Shown here: positions 43,771-52,863 of the stretch, one piece after another
Layout: each line of letters opens with the position of its first letter
Numbering within the stretch: position 1 is the first letter of the stretch
DNA from: Acidisoma cellulosilyticum
Lineage (GTDB): Bacteria > Pseudomonadota > Alphaproteobacteria > Acetobacterales > Acetobacteraceae
Direction: 5' to 3'
DNA length: 64,000 bases
NCBI RefSeq assembly: GCF_020621385.1
Contig: NZ_JAESVA010000002.1
Location: 248,001-312,000 of the forward strand
Program-made: the position numbers and the translations under genes
Notes under the pieces: model-generated
Seen by the model: only the letters and a program-made list of their open reading frames with translations
Database searches by the model: none
Told to the model about the DNA's origin: nothing

Positions 43771-46250
43771 TTATACTTCAGCGACCCCAGAACCACCCGG
43801 CGCAGGCCGTAGGTGCAGGCGATATCGCTGGTGCAGCCGGCGACATAGGTGGTGTTGAGCAGGTTGGATCCATTCAGCTGAAAGCTCAGCCCATGCAGTT
43901 GATCGCTCAAAGCCGACAGGTCGTAATTGACAGCCGCATCAAGCAGCGTGACGGCATGAACCGAAAAGCTTTCCTGATCGTCGCCATAGGTTGACCCGAC
44001 ATAGCGCAAGCCGCCACCCAGCGTTATGCCCCGCAGCGCATGCCAAGGCAGAAGGTAATTCGCCCAGACCGAGGCCATATTGCTGGGCACGCCGTCCGGC
44101 GTATCGCCCACATTATAGGTATAGGCGCCGCTCGTCGTATTGCTTTTGGTCACGACGGCATCGAGATAGGTATAGGACAGGATGAGGTTGAGGCTGTCCG
44201 TCAGGCTGGCATGACCCTCAAGCTCCAGCCCGCGCGACCGGATTTCGCCCGTCTGGGTCTCGAAATTGGAATTCGTCGGGTCCGTTGTCAGAACATTCTG
44301 CTGCGTCAGGTTGAACAAGGCAGCCGTGACGAAGCTGTTATAGCCCGGCGGCTGGTATTTGACGCCGACCTCATACTGCTGTCCGGTCGTGGGCTTGAAG
44401 GCATTGCCGGACGCGCCGGTGCCGACTTCGGGCTGGAAGGATGTCGAATAGCTGGCATAGGGCGATATGCCGTTATTCATCAGATAGACGGCGCCGACGC
44501 GCCATGTGAATTTGGTGTCGCTCTGATTGGCCCAGGCGCTGCCGTCGGTCTCGTCATGTTCCGCCGTCGTTGCCCAGTCATTGCGACCACCGATGAGCAG
44601 CGCCAGATGGCCGATGCGCATCTGGTCCTGGGCGTAAAGGCCCATCTGCTGCTGCAACTCGGTATCGGTGGTGAAGGCCGTCACCGGATTGATGGCCTGG
44701 TTATAGACGGGCGCGAAAATATCCAGGTCCGGCTCGTCGAAATTATTGCCGTAGGTTTCCTTGTAGAAGATGCGCTGATAGTCGAGCCCGGCGGTGATCG
44801 TATGGCGCAGCGGGCCGGTGCTGAACTTGGCCTGGGCGTTGGTATCGACCGTGAACTGGTTCAGCGAGGTGTCATTGGCGAAAGCGTAACGCTCCAGATC
44901 CTGACCGTTCGACGTGATGCCATAGGCAAAGACGTTTTCGAGATTGGCCTGATCATAGGTGTAGCGCAGCGACTGATGCACCGACCAGACATCATCGAAG
45001 CGATGATCGAACAGATAGCCGATGGAGGCTTCGCGCTTGCTGTATTTCTGGTAGTTCGGATCGCCGGGATTGAGATCGACCGGAATCTGTCCCGGCGGAT
45101 TGCCCCAGACCGTGCCCTGGGCCGGCAGATTGTTGTAATAGCCCGCCTTCGGATCATACTGATAGCGGCCAAGGATCGTAAAGCTGGTGTCCGCGTCGGG
45201 CTTGTAGGTGATCGACGGTGCGATGGAAATACGCTGCTTGTCGACGCCGTTGACCTGCGTATCGCCGGCCAGCGCCGAGCCGACAAGGCGATAGAAAACC
45301 TGATTGCTGCCGTCCACCGGGCCGCTGAGATCGAAACCGCCGCCGATCTGCTCGGGGGAGCCGCCTTGCAGATAGACTTCATGCTGCGGCGTCTCGGTCG
45401 GCGTCTTGCTGACCAGGTTGACCATGCCACCCGGGCTGACGGACCCGTAGAGGACGGAGGCCGGGCCGTGCAGAACCTCGATCCGCTCCAGATCATACGG
45501 ATCGATCGACAGGGTGTTGTACGCATTGTGCGGCAGCAGCATGCCGTCCAGAAATTCCTGCATCAGGAAGCCACGGCCGTAGATCTGCTCAAAGCTGTCG
45601 CCGTTGAGCCCGTTCGTATTGGCATCGACACCGGAGGTATAGAACAGCGCCTGGCGCACGCTCTGCACGTCCTGATCATCCATCTGCTGGCGCGTGACGA
45701 CCGAGATCGCCTGCGGCACTTCGCGGATCGGCGTATTGCTTTTGGTGCCCGTATCCGTGCGGGTCGCGACATAACCGACACCGGGTCCGCGCGGGCTTTG
45801 GCCGCTATTCGCGGAGCCCACGACCGTCACCGGCGGCAGGCTGGCGCCTGAACCCTGCGGCATGGCATCCAGCCGGACGACGCCCGTGCCGGTGACGCTG
45901 AAGATGAGGCCGGTGCCGGTCAGCATGGTGCCCAGCGCGTCCACGCCGTTATAGCGGCCATGCACCTCTGTCGAACGCTTGCCGGCCGTCAGATCGGCCG
46001 TATAGGCGATCTGCAAGCCGGTCCGCTCCATCAACTGCCGCAGCGCCTGATCCAGCGGCTGGGCGGCAATCGCGATATCAACCGCCGTCGCCTGGCCGAC
46101 GCCTTGCGCCCAAAGCGGGCTCGGCAAAACAATCAGACCGCAACTGAGAGCGGTGGTCAGCCCAAGAATAGCCAGAAGCCGGCTCTGGCGGGGAAGCGGG
46201 CCGAACCGGCCTGAAACGAGGCGCGTCATAGAATTCCTCAAAAAATGCAA
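43764..46250 (-). CDS. TonB-dependent siderophore receptor with STN signalling domain
   Basis: An 828-residue outer-membrane receptor. After the signal sequence, residues 55-112 form an STN domain (IAIAAQPLDQALRQLMERTG) that signals to FecR. The plug (IREVPQAISVVTRQQM, YGRGFLMQEFLDGM) and barrel follow, ending in the final Trp of KYKW. It takes up a ferric siderophore using TonB energy and, through its STN domain, relays that to FecR-FecI, encoded immediately upstream. Siderophore identity cannot be read out. Confidence 0.93.
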   Translation of the reverse strand: MHFLRNSMTRLVSGRFGPLPRQSRLLAILGLTTALSCGLIVLPSPLWAQGVGQATAVDIAIAAQPLDQALRQLMERTGLQIAYTADLTAGKRSTEVHGRYNGVDALGTMLTGTGLIFSVTGTGVVRLDAMPQGSGASLPPVTVVGSANSGQSPRGPGVGYVATRTDTGTKSNTPIREVPQAISVVTRQQMDDQDVQSVRQALFYTSGVDANTNGLNGDSFEQIYGRGFLMQEFLDGMLLPHNAYNTLSIDPYDLERIEVLHGPASVLYGSVSPGGMVNLVSKTPTETPQHEVYLQGGSPEQIGGGFDLSGPVDGSNQVFYRLVGSALAGDTQVNGVDKQRISIAPSITYKPDADTSFTILGRYQYDPKAGYYNNLPAQGTVWGNPPGQIPVDLNPGDPNYQKYSKREASIGYLFDHRFDDVWSVHQSLRYTYDQANLENVFAYGITSNGQDLERYAFANDTSLNQFTVDTNAQAKFSTGPLRHTITAGLDYQRIFYKETYGNNFDEPDLDIFAPVYNQAINPVTAFTTDTELQQQMGLYAQDQMRIGHLALLIGGRNDWATTAEHDETDGSAWANQSDTKFTWRVGAVYLMNNGISPYASYSTSFQPEVGTGASGNAFKPTTGQQYEVGVKYQPPGYNSFVTAALFNLTQQNVLTTDPTNSNFETQTGEIRSRGLELEGHASLTDSLNLILSYTYLDAVVTKSNTTSGAYTYNVGDTPDGVPSNMASVWANYLLPWHALRGITLGGGLRYVGSTYGDDQESFSVHAVTLLDAAVNYDLSALSDQLHGLSFQLNGSNLLNTTYVAGCTSDIACTYGLRRVVLGSLKYKW

Positions 46251-46327
46251 CTAAGAAGCGTTTGCATCTCTATGACGCGCGACTTTCGCCGGAATCACAA
46301 TCGCCCGGCAAAATTTCCGAACAAAAT

Positions 46328-47308
46328 TCAGTGCAGGATGAGCAGCCGGTCCGAGACCTGGGTGACGGAGGCGCCGCTGAGCTTCGCGAGATCCAGAATG
46401 GCGGCGGCCGGCCGACGCAGATCATAGCCGCCGCTGACCTTGATATCGGCGAGGCTGGGGCGGGCGATGATGATCCAACCAGGCTGATAGCGCCGCAGGT
46501 CCGCCACCACTTCGCCCAAAGGGGCATTCTGGAAGAACAAGCGATGATCGAGCCAGGCGAAAGTCATGCTGGGGTCGATCGATTGCACCGGCTGCAAAGC
46601 ACCATGATCGACCGAGACCGCCTGCCCGGCCCGCACGCGCACCGCCCCGTTCGGGGTCTCGATCGCGACCGCGCCCTGCCGTACCGCGACCGTCACGCGG
46701 CCGTCGCGCCTCTCGACCGAAAATGCCGTGCCGATATCCTGAACGGTGATGCCGCTGACATGCACGCGGAAGGGTAGCGCCGCGTGATGCACCGCGATGA
46801 AAATACGCCCGTCCTGCAGCGTCAGGCGGCGTTCGGACTGGCTGACCCCGAAATCGACCGCCGAGCCCGTATCCAGCGTCAGCAGGCTGCCATCGGCCAG
46901 CGTCTCCGTCTGCTGGGCGCCGATGCGGGTCGTGTAATCATCGCCCCAATGCAGCGGCAGGCCCGCGAGGCGCAGGGAGCCCCAGCCGAGGATCGCCACA
47001 ACCAGGAAGGACGCGGCCAAGGCGAGCACCGGCCGGGCGATGCGGCGCCTGGGCTTGCGTGTCTGGCCGTGCAGAGCGGCGAGGAAAGACGGATCATGCC
47101 ACAGCCGCGCCACCTCCGCGAAGGCGGGCGCATTGGCTGGGTCAGCCTTCAGCCAGGCCTGGAAGGCGTCGCCTTGCGCGCCCGCCAGCAGCCAGTCGAG
47201 TGCTGCCGCACGCGCGCTGGTCAAGGCGTCACCGGAGGATTGGCCGCGAATGCTCTCATCACCCTCTATGACGTTCGAGGGGGGTGCTTTTCCCGGGGAG
47301 TCAGACAT
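46328..47308 (-). CDS. FecR-family anti-sigma regulator
   Basis: A 326-residue single-pass membrane protein. N-terminal cytoplasmic part (ALTSARAAALDWLLAG and LKADPANAPAFAEVARLWHD) binds the sigma factor; the transmembrane helix is ALAASFLVVAILGWGSLRL; the periplasmic FecR domain includes TRIGAQQTETLADGSLLTLD and RVHVSGITVQDIGTAFSV. It relays the siderophore signal from the receptor to FecI. The ATG at 47308 overlaps the fecI-like gene by 8 nt; the open frame to 47386 lies inside the sigma gene. Confidence 0.92.
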   Translation of the reverse strand: MSDSPGKAPPSNVIEGDESIRGQSSGDALTSARAAALDWLLAGAQGDAFQAWLKADPANAPAFAEVARLWHDPSFLAALHGQTRKPRRRIARPVLALAASFLVVAILGWGSLRLAGLPLHWGDDYTTRIGAQQTETLADGSLLTLDTGSAVDFGVSQSERRLTLQDGRIFIAVHHAALPFRVHVSGITVQDIGTAFSVERRDGRVTVAVRQGAVAIETPNGAVRVRAGQAVSVDHGALQPVQSIDPSMTFAWLDHRLFFQNAPLGEVVADLRRYQPGWIIIARPSLADIKVSGGYDLRRPAAAILDLAKLSGASVTQVSDRLLILH

Positions 47309-47822
47309 CAAAATTTTTCGCGGCTTGCAAGCAGAGGTCCATGGCGCGGCGGATATCGGCCGTGACGGTATTGGCCGAGACGCCAAGATGGCGGGCGATC
47401 TTGGTATGGGGCCAGCCCTCGATACGGCTGAGGATCAGCGCTTCACGGCAGCGGGCCGGCAGAGATGCCAGAATAGCCTGATAGGCGCGCTGGCGGTCGG
47501 CATCGATCAACCGCGCCTCGACGGTCGGCGCGGGCTCCGCTACGTCCGCGACCGCTTCGGGATCTGCGGAGGCGACATGATAGCGCGCGCGCAGCTGAGT
47601 CCTGCGCCGATGGTCGATGGAGAGGTTGTCAAGGATGCGATGCAGGAAGGCGCGAATATTGGCGATGGCCCCTTGATCCTGCACCGCGAAACGCGCCCAG
47701 GCGTCCTGCACCATATCCTCGGCATCCGCCGCCGACGGCGCTTGTCGGCGCGCATGCGCCCGCAACTCGTCCTGATACAGGGCCGCCAGTCTTGCGAGGC
47801 CAGGGCCTCCACTCTCGGTCAA
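47301..47822 (-). CDS. FecI-like ECF sigma factor
   Basis: A 173-residue sigma factor for iron transport genes: DAEDMVQDAWARFAV and FLHRILDNLSIDHRRR (region 2) and ALILSRIEGWPHTKIARHLG and VSANTVTADIRRAMDL (region 4). It is the first gene of the receptor operon and is probably controlled by the Fur-like palindrome 75 nt upstream at 47897-47913. Confidence 0.92.
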   Translation of the reverse strand: MTESGGPGLARLAALYQDELRAHARRQAPSAADAEDMVQDAWARFAVQDQGAIANIRAFLHRILDNLSIDHRRRTQLRARYHVASADPEAVADVAEPAPTVEARLIDADRQRAYQAILASLPARCREALILSRIEGWPHTKIARHLGVSANTVTADIRRAMDLCLQAAKNFDV

Positions 47823-47896
47823 CCGACCCTCGACACTGGGGCAAAGTCTCGCTTCAGAAAAGCGAGCCCATCGCCCGCAGCGCTGGCTTAGGCGAG

Positions 47897-47913
47897 TTGC
47901 GAATTATTCGCAA
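47897..47913. promoter_or_regulatory. Fur-like operator upstream of the siderophore operon
   Basis: TTGCGAATTATTCGCAA is a perfect 8-1-8 palindrome of the size and composition of alphaproteobacterial Fur/iron-responsive boxes. It lies 75 nt before the fecI-like start and just after the lrgB stop. Iron repression of sigma-factor synthesis is the expected effect. Confidence 0.7.
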
Positions 47914-47946
47914 CTTCTATCCGAAGGCGCCGGTCACAGGAGCCGG

Positions 47947-48639
47947 TCACAGGAACAGCTGGACCAGCGACAGGATGACGCAGGTGATGATGGCGTTCAG
48001 GGCCATGCCCAGGCTGGCGAAGGCCCCGGCCGTGGGATCGACCTGAAAGGCCCGCGCCGCGCCGAAACCATGGGCGGTGACGCCGATGGCAAGCCCCCGC
48101 GCCCGATAATCCCGGATGCCGAGCCGGTTGAAGATGGGGGTGGCCGTCATCGCGCCGACGACGCCCGCGAATAGCACGATGACGGCGGCGAGCGCCGGCA
48201 CGCCGCCGAGTTCAGACGCCATCTGCATGGCGACGGGCGTTGTGGTCGCGCGCGGCGCGATGGAGGCCAGCATCGCCCGCGGCGCGCCGAACAGGGACAG
48301 AATGCCGACCGCACTGACGATGGCCGTGACCGCCCCGGCGCAAAGGGCCAGCGTGATCGGCAGGGCCAGCTGACGGATCAGCCTGGCCCGCGCCCAGATC
48401 GGCACGGCCAGCCCGACCACCGCCGGGCCGAGCAGGAAGGCGAGCACCGAGGTGGCGCCGGCATAGGTCGCGTAAGGCGTGTGGGTGATCATCAGAATGG
48501 CGATGATAACGGGGGTGGAGAGCAGCACCGGATGACAGAGCGGATGCCGCCCGGACCGGCGCGACAGCCGATCCGCGCCCTCGAAAACTAGCAGCGTCAC
48601 CGCCAGCCAGAAGGCCGAGGTCGTCAGCAAGCCGTTCAC
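47947..48639 (-). CDS. lrgB: LrgB/CidB-family membrane protein
   Basis: A 230-residue LrgB: GADRLSRRSGRHPLCHPVLL at the start, FLLGPAVVGLAVPIWARA, and the family hallmark GTTPVAM-like region (RATTTPVAMQMASELGG), ending SLGMALNAIITCVIL. With LrgA it forms a membrane system tied to murein hydrolase export control or metabolite transport in other bacteria. The GTG at 48639 overlaps the lrgA stop by 4 nt. Confidence 0.9.
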   Translation of the reverse strand: MNGLLTTSAFWLAVTLLVFEGADRLSRRSGRHPLCHPVLLSTPVIIAILMITHTPYATYAGATSVLAFLLGPAVVGLAVPIWARARLIRQLALPITLALCAGAVTAIVSAVGILSLFGAPRAMLASIAPRATTTPVAMQMASELGGVPALAAVIVLFAGVVGAMTATPIFNRLGIRDYRARGLAIGVTAHGFGAARAFQVDPTAGAFASLGMALNAIITCVILSLVQLFL

Positions 48640-49001
48640 GCCGTCACCTGCGCGGCACCGGACCCCACCCGTTTGACGACGAAGCGAAAGACCGAGACGG
48701 TGACCAGCATGGTGAGAAGCGTGGAAACGGTCGTTGCCACCACAAGGCCGATGCCGTAGCGGGCGAGCGCCGGCCCCTGGTTGATCAGCCCGACCGCCGC
48801 CGGCACGAACATGAGAGATAGATGCGCTGTCAGCCATCCCGAGACGGTGTTCAGCAGCGGCCTTTCCCGACGCATGACAGCGAGCCAAAGGAGCAGAACC
48901 AGCAATCCGATGACGGAGGGCGGCAAGGGCAAACCCGCCACGCGGTGAAGGCATTCGCCGACGCCCAGGCAGACGAACAGCAGGGCTATGGCATCGATCA
49001 C
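48636..49001 (-). CDS. lrgA: LrgA/CidA-family holin-like protein
   Basis: A 121-residue protein with four helices: GVGECLHRVAGLPLPPSVIG (short leader with PxSVIG hallmark), and LSLMFVPAAVGLINQ. LrgA proteins resemble holins; in some bacteria they are pyruvate-linked or autolysis regulators. It is the first gene of an operon with lrgB and is divergent from the phosphoesterase cluster. Confidence 0.9.
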   Translation of the reverse strand: MIDAIALLFVCLGVGECLHRVAGLPLPPSVIGLLVLLLWLAVMRRERPLLNTVSGWLTAHLSLMFVPAAVGLINQGPALARYGIGLVVATTVSTLLTMLVTVSVFRFVVKRVGSGAAQVTA

Positions 49002-49360
49002 GGCAGAAGACCTCAGAACAAGGGCCCGCCGGTCTGGCTTACGTCATGCCGCGTGCCGCTAAAGACTATGATCTAAGCTTCCGGCGATCAGAAGTAAAAT
49101 GACTTGTTAAACTGAAACCTAGTCCTGATTGGAATAATTGGGTCCCTGCCAATCTCGGCCAGCGTCATGGCGGCACAAAGGCCGATCATCCACCAACGGC
49201 CAGGCCCAGCCCCTCCAGGGGGCGCAGCGGTAGCCAAGCCAAGACTTTTCGATCTGTTTACAAACATATTGATTCGATATAATATCAATTTGTCGCATAA
49301 TAATACAGCGGCCAACCAATACGAACGTCTGACCTCGCTTCAACAGCGGAAAAAACAGAC
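49002..49360. promoter_or_regulatory. Divergent control region of lrgAB and the phosphoesterase cluster
   Basis: 359 nt with no supported gene, A/T-rich between 49250 and 49320. A TATAAT box at 49278-49283 is preceded by TTTACA at 49257-49262, but the spacer is only 15 nt. ATTGAT (49268-49273) and ATCAAT (49284-49289) form an inverted repeat around the box, so a regulator might cover it. Confidence 0.4.
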
Positions 49361-50482
49361 ATGCGCTATGCTCATCCTTTTTTTGTCGCCTCAGCCAAGG
49401 CGCCGGGACCTGCCGCTGGCGAGGAGGAGAATTGGCATAAGCAAAATCTGGGGCCGTTGCCACCCATCATCGGCGACGGCCATATGGATCTGATCGATAT
49501 CATCGGTAAGGATGGTGTCAACGAGATCAACCATCTCGGGGAAATACGCTTCCATGCGCTCGGCGATAGCGGCTGTGGCGGCGGTGACGAGGCCGAGCGT
49601 GTCGCCGATGATATGGCCACGGATTTCAACCCCAGCGCGGGCGCGCTCAATCCGGCCTTCCTGCTGCATCTCGGCGATGTCGTCTATGGCACCGATAAAA
49701 CACATAATTATACCGACCGCTTCTACCGTCCGTACCGGCATTACCCGGGCAAGATTCTGGCGATCCCCGGCAATCATGATGGCGAGGTCAAGTCGCCCGA
49801 CGATGCGCCCTCCCTCTCGGCCTTTCGAGAGAATTTCTGCACGGCGCATGCGGCGGTGCCCGCGGCCGCTTCGGGCATCGGTGTCTATCGGCAAACCATG
49901 ACCCAGCCTGGGGTCTATTGGATGCTGGACGCGCCCTTTATGCGGGTGATCGGCCTTTACTCGAACCTGCTGGAAAATCCTGGCTTCCTGCAGGGCAAGA
50001 CCGCTGGCGGCGCCGCCGATACCAGCCAGATCGACTGGTTTGCCAAGACAATCAAAGCCCTCAAAGGCGAGCCGAAAAAGGCCCTGGTGATCGCTACGCA
50101 CCATCCGCCCTATAGCCAGGGCGGACATAGCGGCAGCACGGCGATGGGCGCCGATATCGATGCGGCCTGCAAGGCAGCCGGCCTCTATCCCGATCTTTTT
50201 CTGTCCGGCCATGCGCATAACTACCAGCGCTATACCAGACGTATCGACGGCAAGATGATCGTCTATGTCGTATCCGGCACCGGCGGCATGAGCCCGCAAC
50301 CGGTCGGCCAAGCGACCGGCCAGCCGGCAACCGACAGCAGCACCGTGACCTATGACAGATCGCTCGCCTCGCTCGGATACAGCTTTCTGACGGTATCGGC
50401 CAAGCAATTGAAGGTGGAATTTTGGCCGCTCGGCAGTCCGCATGGCACGGCTTTCGATTCCGTGACGGTCGATCTGACGTAG
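49361..50482 (+). CDS. Calcineurin-like metallophosphoesterase
   Basis: A 373-residue metallophosphoesterase. Metal motifs in order: ALGDSG, LHLGDVVYG, IPGNHDGE, IATHHPPYSQ and SGHAHNYQRY. The pattern resembles purple-acid-phosphatase-like enzymes, but the first motif is DxG instead of the usual DxH. No signal peptide, so it appears cytoplasmic. It is the first of four closely spaced genes that end with a DUF2278 protein. The substrate is unknown. Confidence 0.88.
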   Translation: MRYAHPFFVASAKAPGPAAGEEENWHKQNLGPLPPIIGDGHMDLIDIIGKDGVNEINHLGEIRFHALGDSGCGGGDEAERVADDMATDFNPSAGALNPAFLLHLGDVVYGTDKTHNYTDRFYRPYRHYPGKILAIPGNHDGEVKSPDDAPSLSAFRENFCTAHAAVPAAASGIGVYRQTMTQPGVYWMLDAPFMRVIGLYSNLLENPGFLQGKTAGGAADTSQIDWFAKTIKALKGEPKKALVIATHHPPYSQGGHSGSTAMGADIDAACKAAGLYPDLFLSGHAHNYQRYTRRIDGKMIVYVVSGTGGMSPQPVGQATGQPATDSSTVTYDRSLASLGYSFLTVSAKQLKVEFWPLGSPHGTAFDSVTVDLT

Positions 50483-50561
50483 CAGACCGTCGCCTGAGAG
50501 ACAGCGCCTTTGCCGGGCTGCCTGACGCAGACGAGCCCGTCTCAATGACAAGGAGCGGAGA

Positions 50562-52229
50562 ATGCGACAACAGGTCAAAGCCCAGGGCCTCGTCTTGCAG
50601 GCGGTCGCCGGAACGCATGTCGTTCTATTAGGCTGGGATATCACGGATCAGACGGTCGCTGCCGGGCTGCTGGGTTTCGCGATCCAGCGCGTGGATCACG
50701 CAAAGAGCGAGACCTATTGGATGTCGGGGATGAAGTCCTTTCCCGCCACGCCGCTGCCCTTGGGCGGCACCGCGTCCAGCCATGAACAACCCATTCAAAG
50801 CTTCCAATGGGCGGATTATTCCGCCCAGCCGGGCTGCCAATACACCTACCGGCTTGTCGCCATGTCAGGGCAGCCAGGCGCCTTGACCGATGGCGCTGAG
50901 GTCGCCGTCGACATCACGACCGAGGCAGCATGGGCAGGGACGCATAGCATCTTCTTCAACCGCGGCGCCGTCGCGTCGCAGGAATATGCCAAGCTGTTTC
51001 AGAACAGACGGCCAAGCGTTGTCGGGCCGGCCGCCTATACTTGGCTGTCGCGTGGATTGCTGGAAGCGATTATCGCTTTTCTCGCCAAAGCCACAGACGC
51101 CAGCTACGGAATCCGGATGGCGATTTACGAGTTTCAATGGCCGGAGGTTCTGAAAGCTGTCAGCGACGCGGCGCAGCGCGGTGCCGATGTCCGCGTCTTA
51201 TATGATGCGATCGACAATGCGCATGAAGACCCGATCCACCCGAACGAAGCGGCGATCGCAGCCGCAGGGATCGATAAGCTCTGCACCGGCATCACGCATG
51301 GCAGAATCATGCACAACAAGTTCATCGTTCTGTTGAAGGACGGTGCGCCGGTTCAACTGCTGACCGGATCAACGAATTATACCGAGAACGGTATCTTCGG
51401 CCATCTCAACTGCGCGCATATCGTCAATGATGCCGCCACGGCCTCGGCCTATCTGGACTTGTGGACGGAACTGAGCGGCGATCCTGCCCTCGCCGATCTC
51501 CGCGATTGGAACGACACCAAAACCCCGGTGCCACCCAACCCGCCCATAGCGGGCATCACGGAGGTGTTTTCACCGCTGCACAGCACCGCCGTATTGGCCC
51601 GCTACAATGATATCGCCGCCGCCGCGCAGCGTGGGCTGTTCATGACCTTTGCCTTCGGCATGAACAAGGACTTCATACCGACCTACGAGACCGAGAATGA
51701 GGTTCTGCATTTCGCCCTGATGGATAAGGCCGGCGTCGGCAAGACGATTGCCGCGGCAGAGGCAGAGATCGCCAAGATCAGGGCCCTGAAGAACGCGGTG
51801 GTCGCGATCGGCCAGAACATCACGCTGAACGAGTTCGACCGTTGGCTGAAGGAAGCGAGCGGCGTGCAGGCGAAAGAGAATGTGCGTTGGGTTCACACCA
51901 AGTTCATGCTGGTTGATCCGCTGTCCGATGATCCGATCGTGGTTACCGGATCGGCCAATTTCAGCGACGCGAGCGTGACGACGAATCATGAGAATATGCT
52001 GGTGATCCGTGGCGACAAGCGCGTGGCGGATATCTACCTGGGCGAATTTATGCGCCAATTCTCCAGCTATGCCTTCCGCGACGCGGCCTATACGGCAAGC
52101 CAGCAATCCGGCGCGGCGCCAGAAACGTGGAAACCGCAAGACCTGGCGACTGACCCCTCCTGGATGGCTGATTATAACCAGCCTGGGTCATCCAGGGCGC
52201 TGCGGCGCCTCTATTTCTCAGGCCAGTAG
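50562..52229 (+). CDS. Phospholipase D-like phosphodiesterase with N-terminal beta domain
   Basis: A 555-residue protein. The first 120 residues look like a fibronectin-III-type beta sandwich. Two PLD halves follow with HxK motifs at His251-Lys253 (MHNKFIVLL) and His445-Lys447 (VHTKFMLVD), each followed by a GSxNxxxx motif (LTGSTNYTENG and VTGSANFSDAS), so the active site looks complete. Family members cut phosphodiesters in lipids or nucleic acids. There is no signal peptide. It starts 79 nt after the metallophosphoesterase gene. Confidence 0.85.
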   Translation: MRQQVKAQGLVLQAVAGTHVVLLGWDITDQTVAAGLLGFAIQRVDHAKSETYWMSGMKSFPATPLPLGGTASSHEQPIQSFQWADYSAQPGCQYTYRLVAMSGQPGALTDGAEVAVDITTEAAWAGTHSIFFNRGAVASQEYAKLFQNRRPSVVGPAAYTWLSRGLLEAIIAFLAKATDASYGIRMAIYEFQWPEVLKAVSDAAQRGADVRVLYDAIDNAHEDPIHPNEAAIAAAGIDKLCTGITHGRIMHNKFIVLLKDGAPVQLLTGSTNYTENGIFGHLNCAHIVNDAATASAYLDLWTELSGDPALADLRDWNDTKTPVPPNPPIAGITEVFSPLHSTAVLARYNDIAAAAQRGLFMTFAFGMNKDFIPTYETENEVLHFALMDKAGVGKTIAAAEAEIAKIRALKNAVVAIGQNITLNEFDRWLKEASGVQAKENVRWVHTKFMLVDPLSDDPIVVTGSANFSDASVTTNHENMLVIRGDKRVADIYLGEFMRQFSSYAFRDAAYTASQQSGAAPETWKPQDLATDPSWMADYNQPGSSRALRRLYFSGQ

Positions 52230-52277
52230 GGTGCCGGCCAAAATATAGACCGGGCTGTTAGAGGGACGAGGCCAAGC

Positions 52278-52838
52278 ATGTCACCAAGCCGCATCATCAT
52301 CATTCGCCACGCGGAGAAACCGACCAAGCCAGGCGACGAGCCGGCTATAGCGGGCATTGCCGAGAATGGCAGCTGTGATAAGAAGAGTTTGACACCAAGA
52401 GGCTGGCAACGCGCGGGGGCGCTCGTTCGCTTCTTCTGCCCCCTGCATCCGCCGCCGGGATTCGGCCTCCTTCCGTCAATCATCTACGCCGCCGGTGCCA
52501 AGACGAAGGATGACAGCAAGCGCCCCACGCAAACCGTGCAGCCGCTCGCTGATCTCATGCAATCCCAGCACGTTCCTTTCATCGAAAGCTTTGGCAAGGA
52601 TGACCTGCAAGCTGCGATGACGGAGGCGCTGACGCGCAATGGCATCGTGCTGATGGCCTGGGAGCATCACCGCATTCCTGACCTCGCGGCCTTGCTCCAT
52701 CCCGTCCCGGCGACGCCCGACGCATGGCCCGACGATCGTTTCGACGTCTTGTGGGTCTTCGATCATAGCGCCGACGGCTGGGCATTTTCACAGATCGCGC
52801 AACGCCTGCTGAACGGCGATGACGATACCGTCATTTGA
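52278..52838 (+). CDS. Histidine phosphatase-like protein
   Basis: A 186-residue protein beginning SPSRIIIIRHAEKPTKPGDE; RHAEKP is the RHG-type active-site motif. A second His is in LMAWEHHRIPDLA. The middle is short for a phosphoglycerate-mutase-like enzyme. It likely dephosphorylates a small molecule or protein; the substrate is unknown. It is placed between the PLD-like and DUF2278 genes. Confidence 0.8.
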   Translation: MSPSRIIIIRHAEKPTKPGDEPAIAGIAENGSCDKKSLTPRGWQRAGALVRFFCPLHPPPGFGLLPSIIYAAGAKTKDDSKRPTQTVQPLADLMQSQHVPFIESFGKDDLQAAMTEALTRNGIVLMAWEHHRIPDLAALLHPVPATPDAWPDDRFDVLWVFDHSADGWAFSQIAQRLLNGDDDTVI

Positions 52839-52863
52839 ACGCACGATATCAAAGGAGCATCCG

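Noticed and set aside
46244-46267. ATGCAA and TTGCAT around the receptor start as a possible operator
   Set aside because: The arms are short, widely spaced and partly inside the coding sequence.
46313-46318. GGAAAT on the minus strand as a FecI-type -35 box for the receptor gene
   Set aside because: A matching -10 element at the proper distance is not convincing; only TTCC is found around 18 nt away.
49257-49283. TTTACA/TATAAT as a housekeeping promoter
   Set aside because: The 15-nt spacer is short of the usual 17; kept only as a note within the control region.
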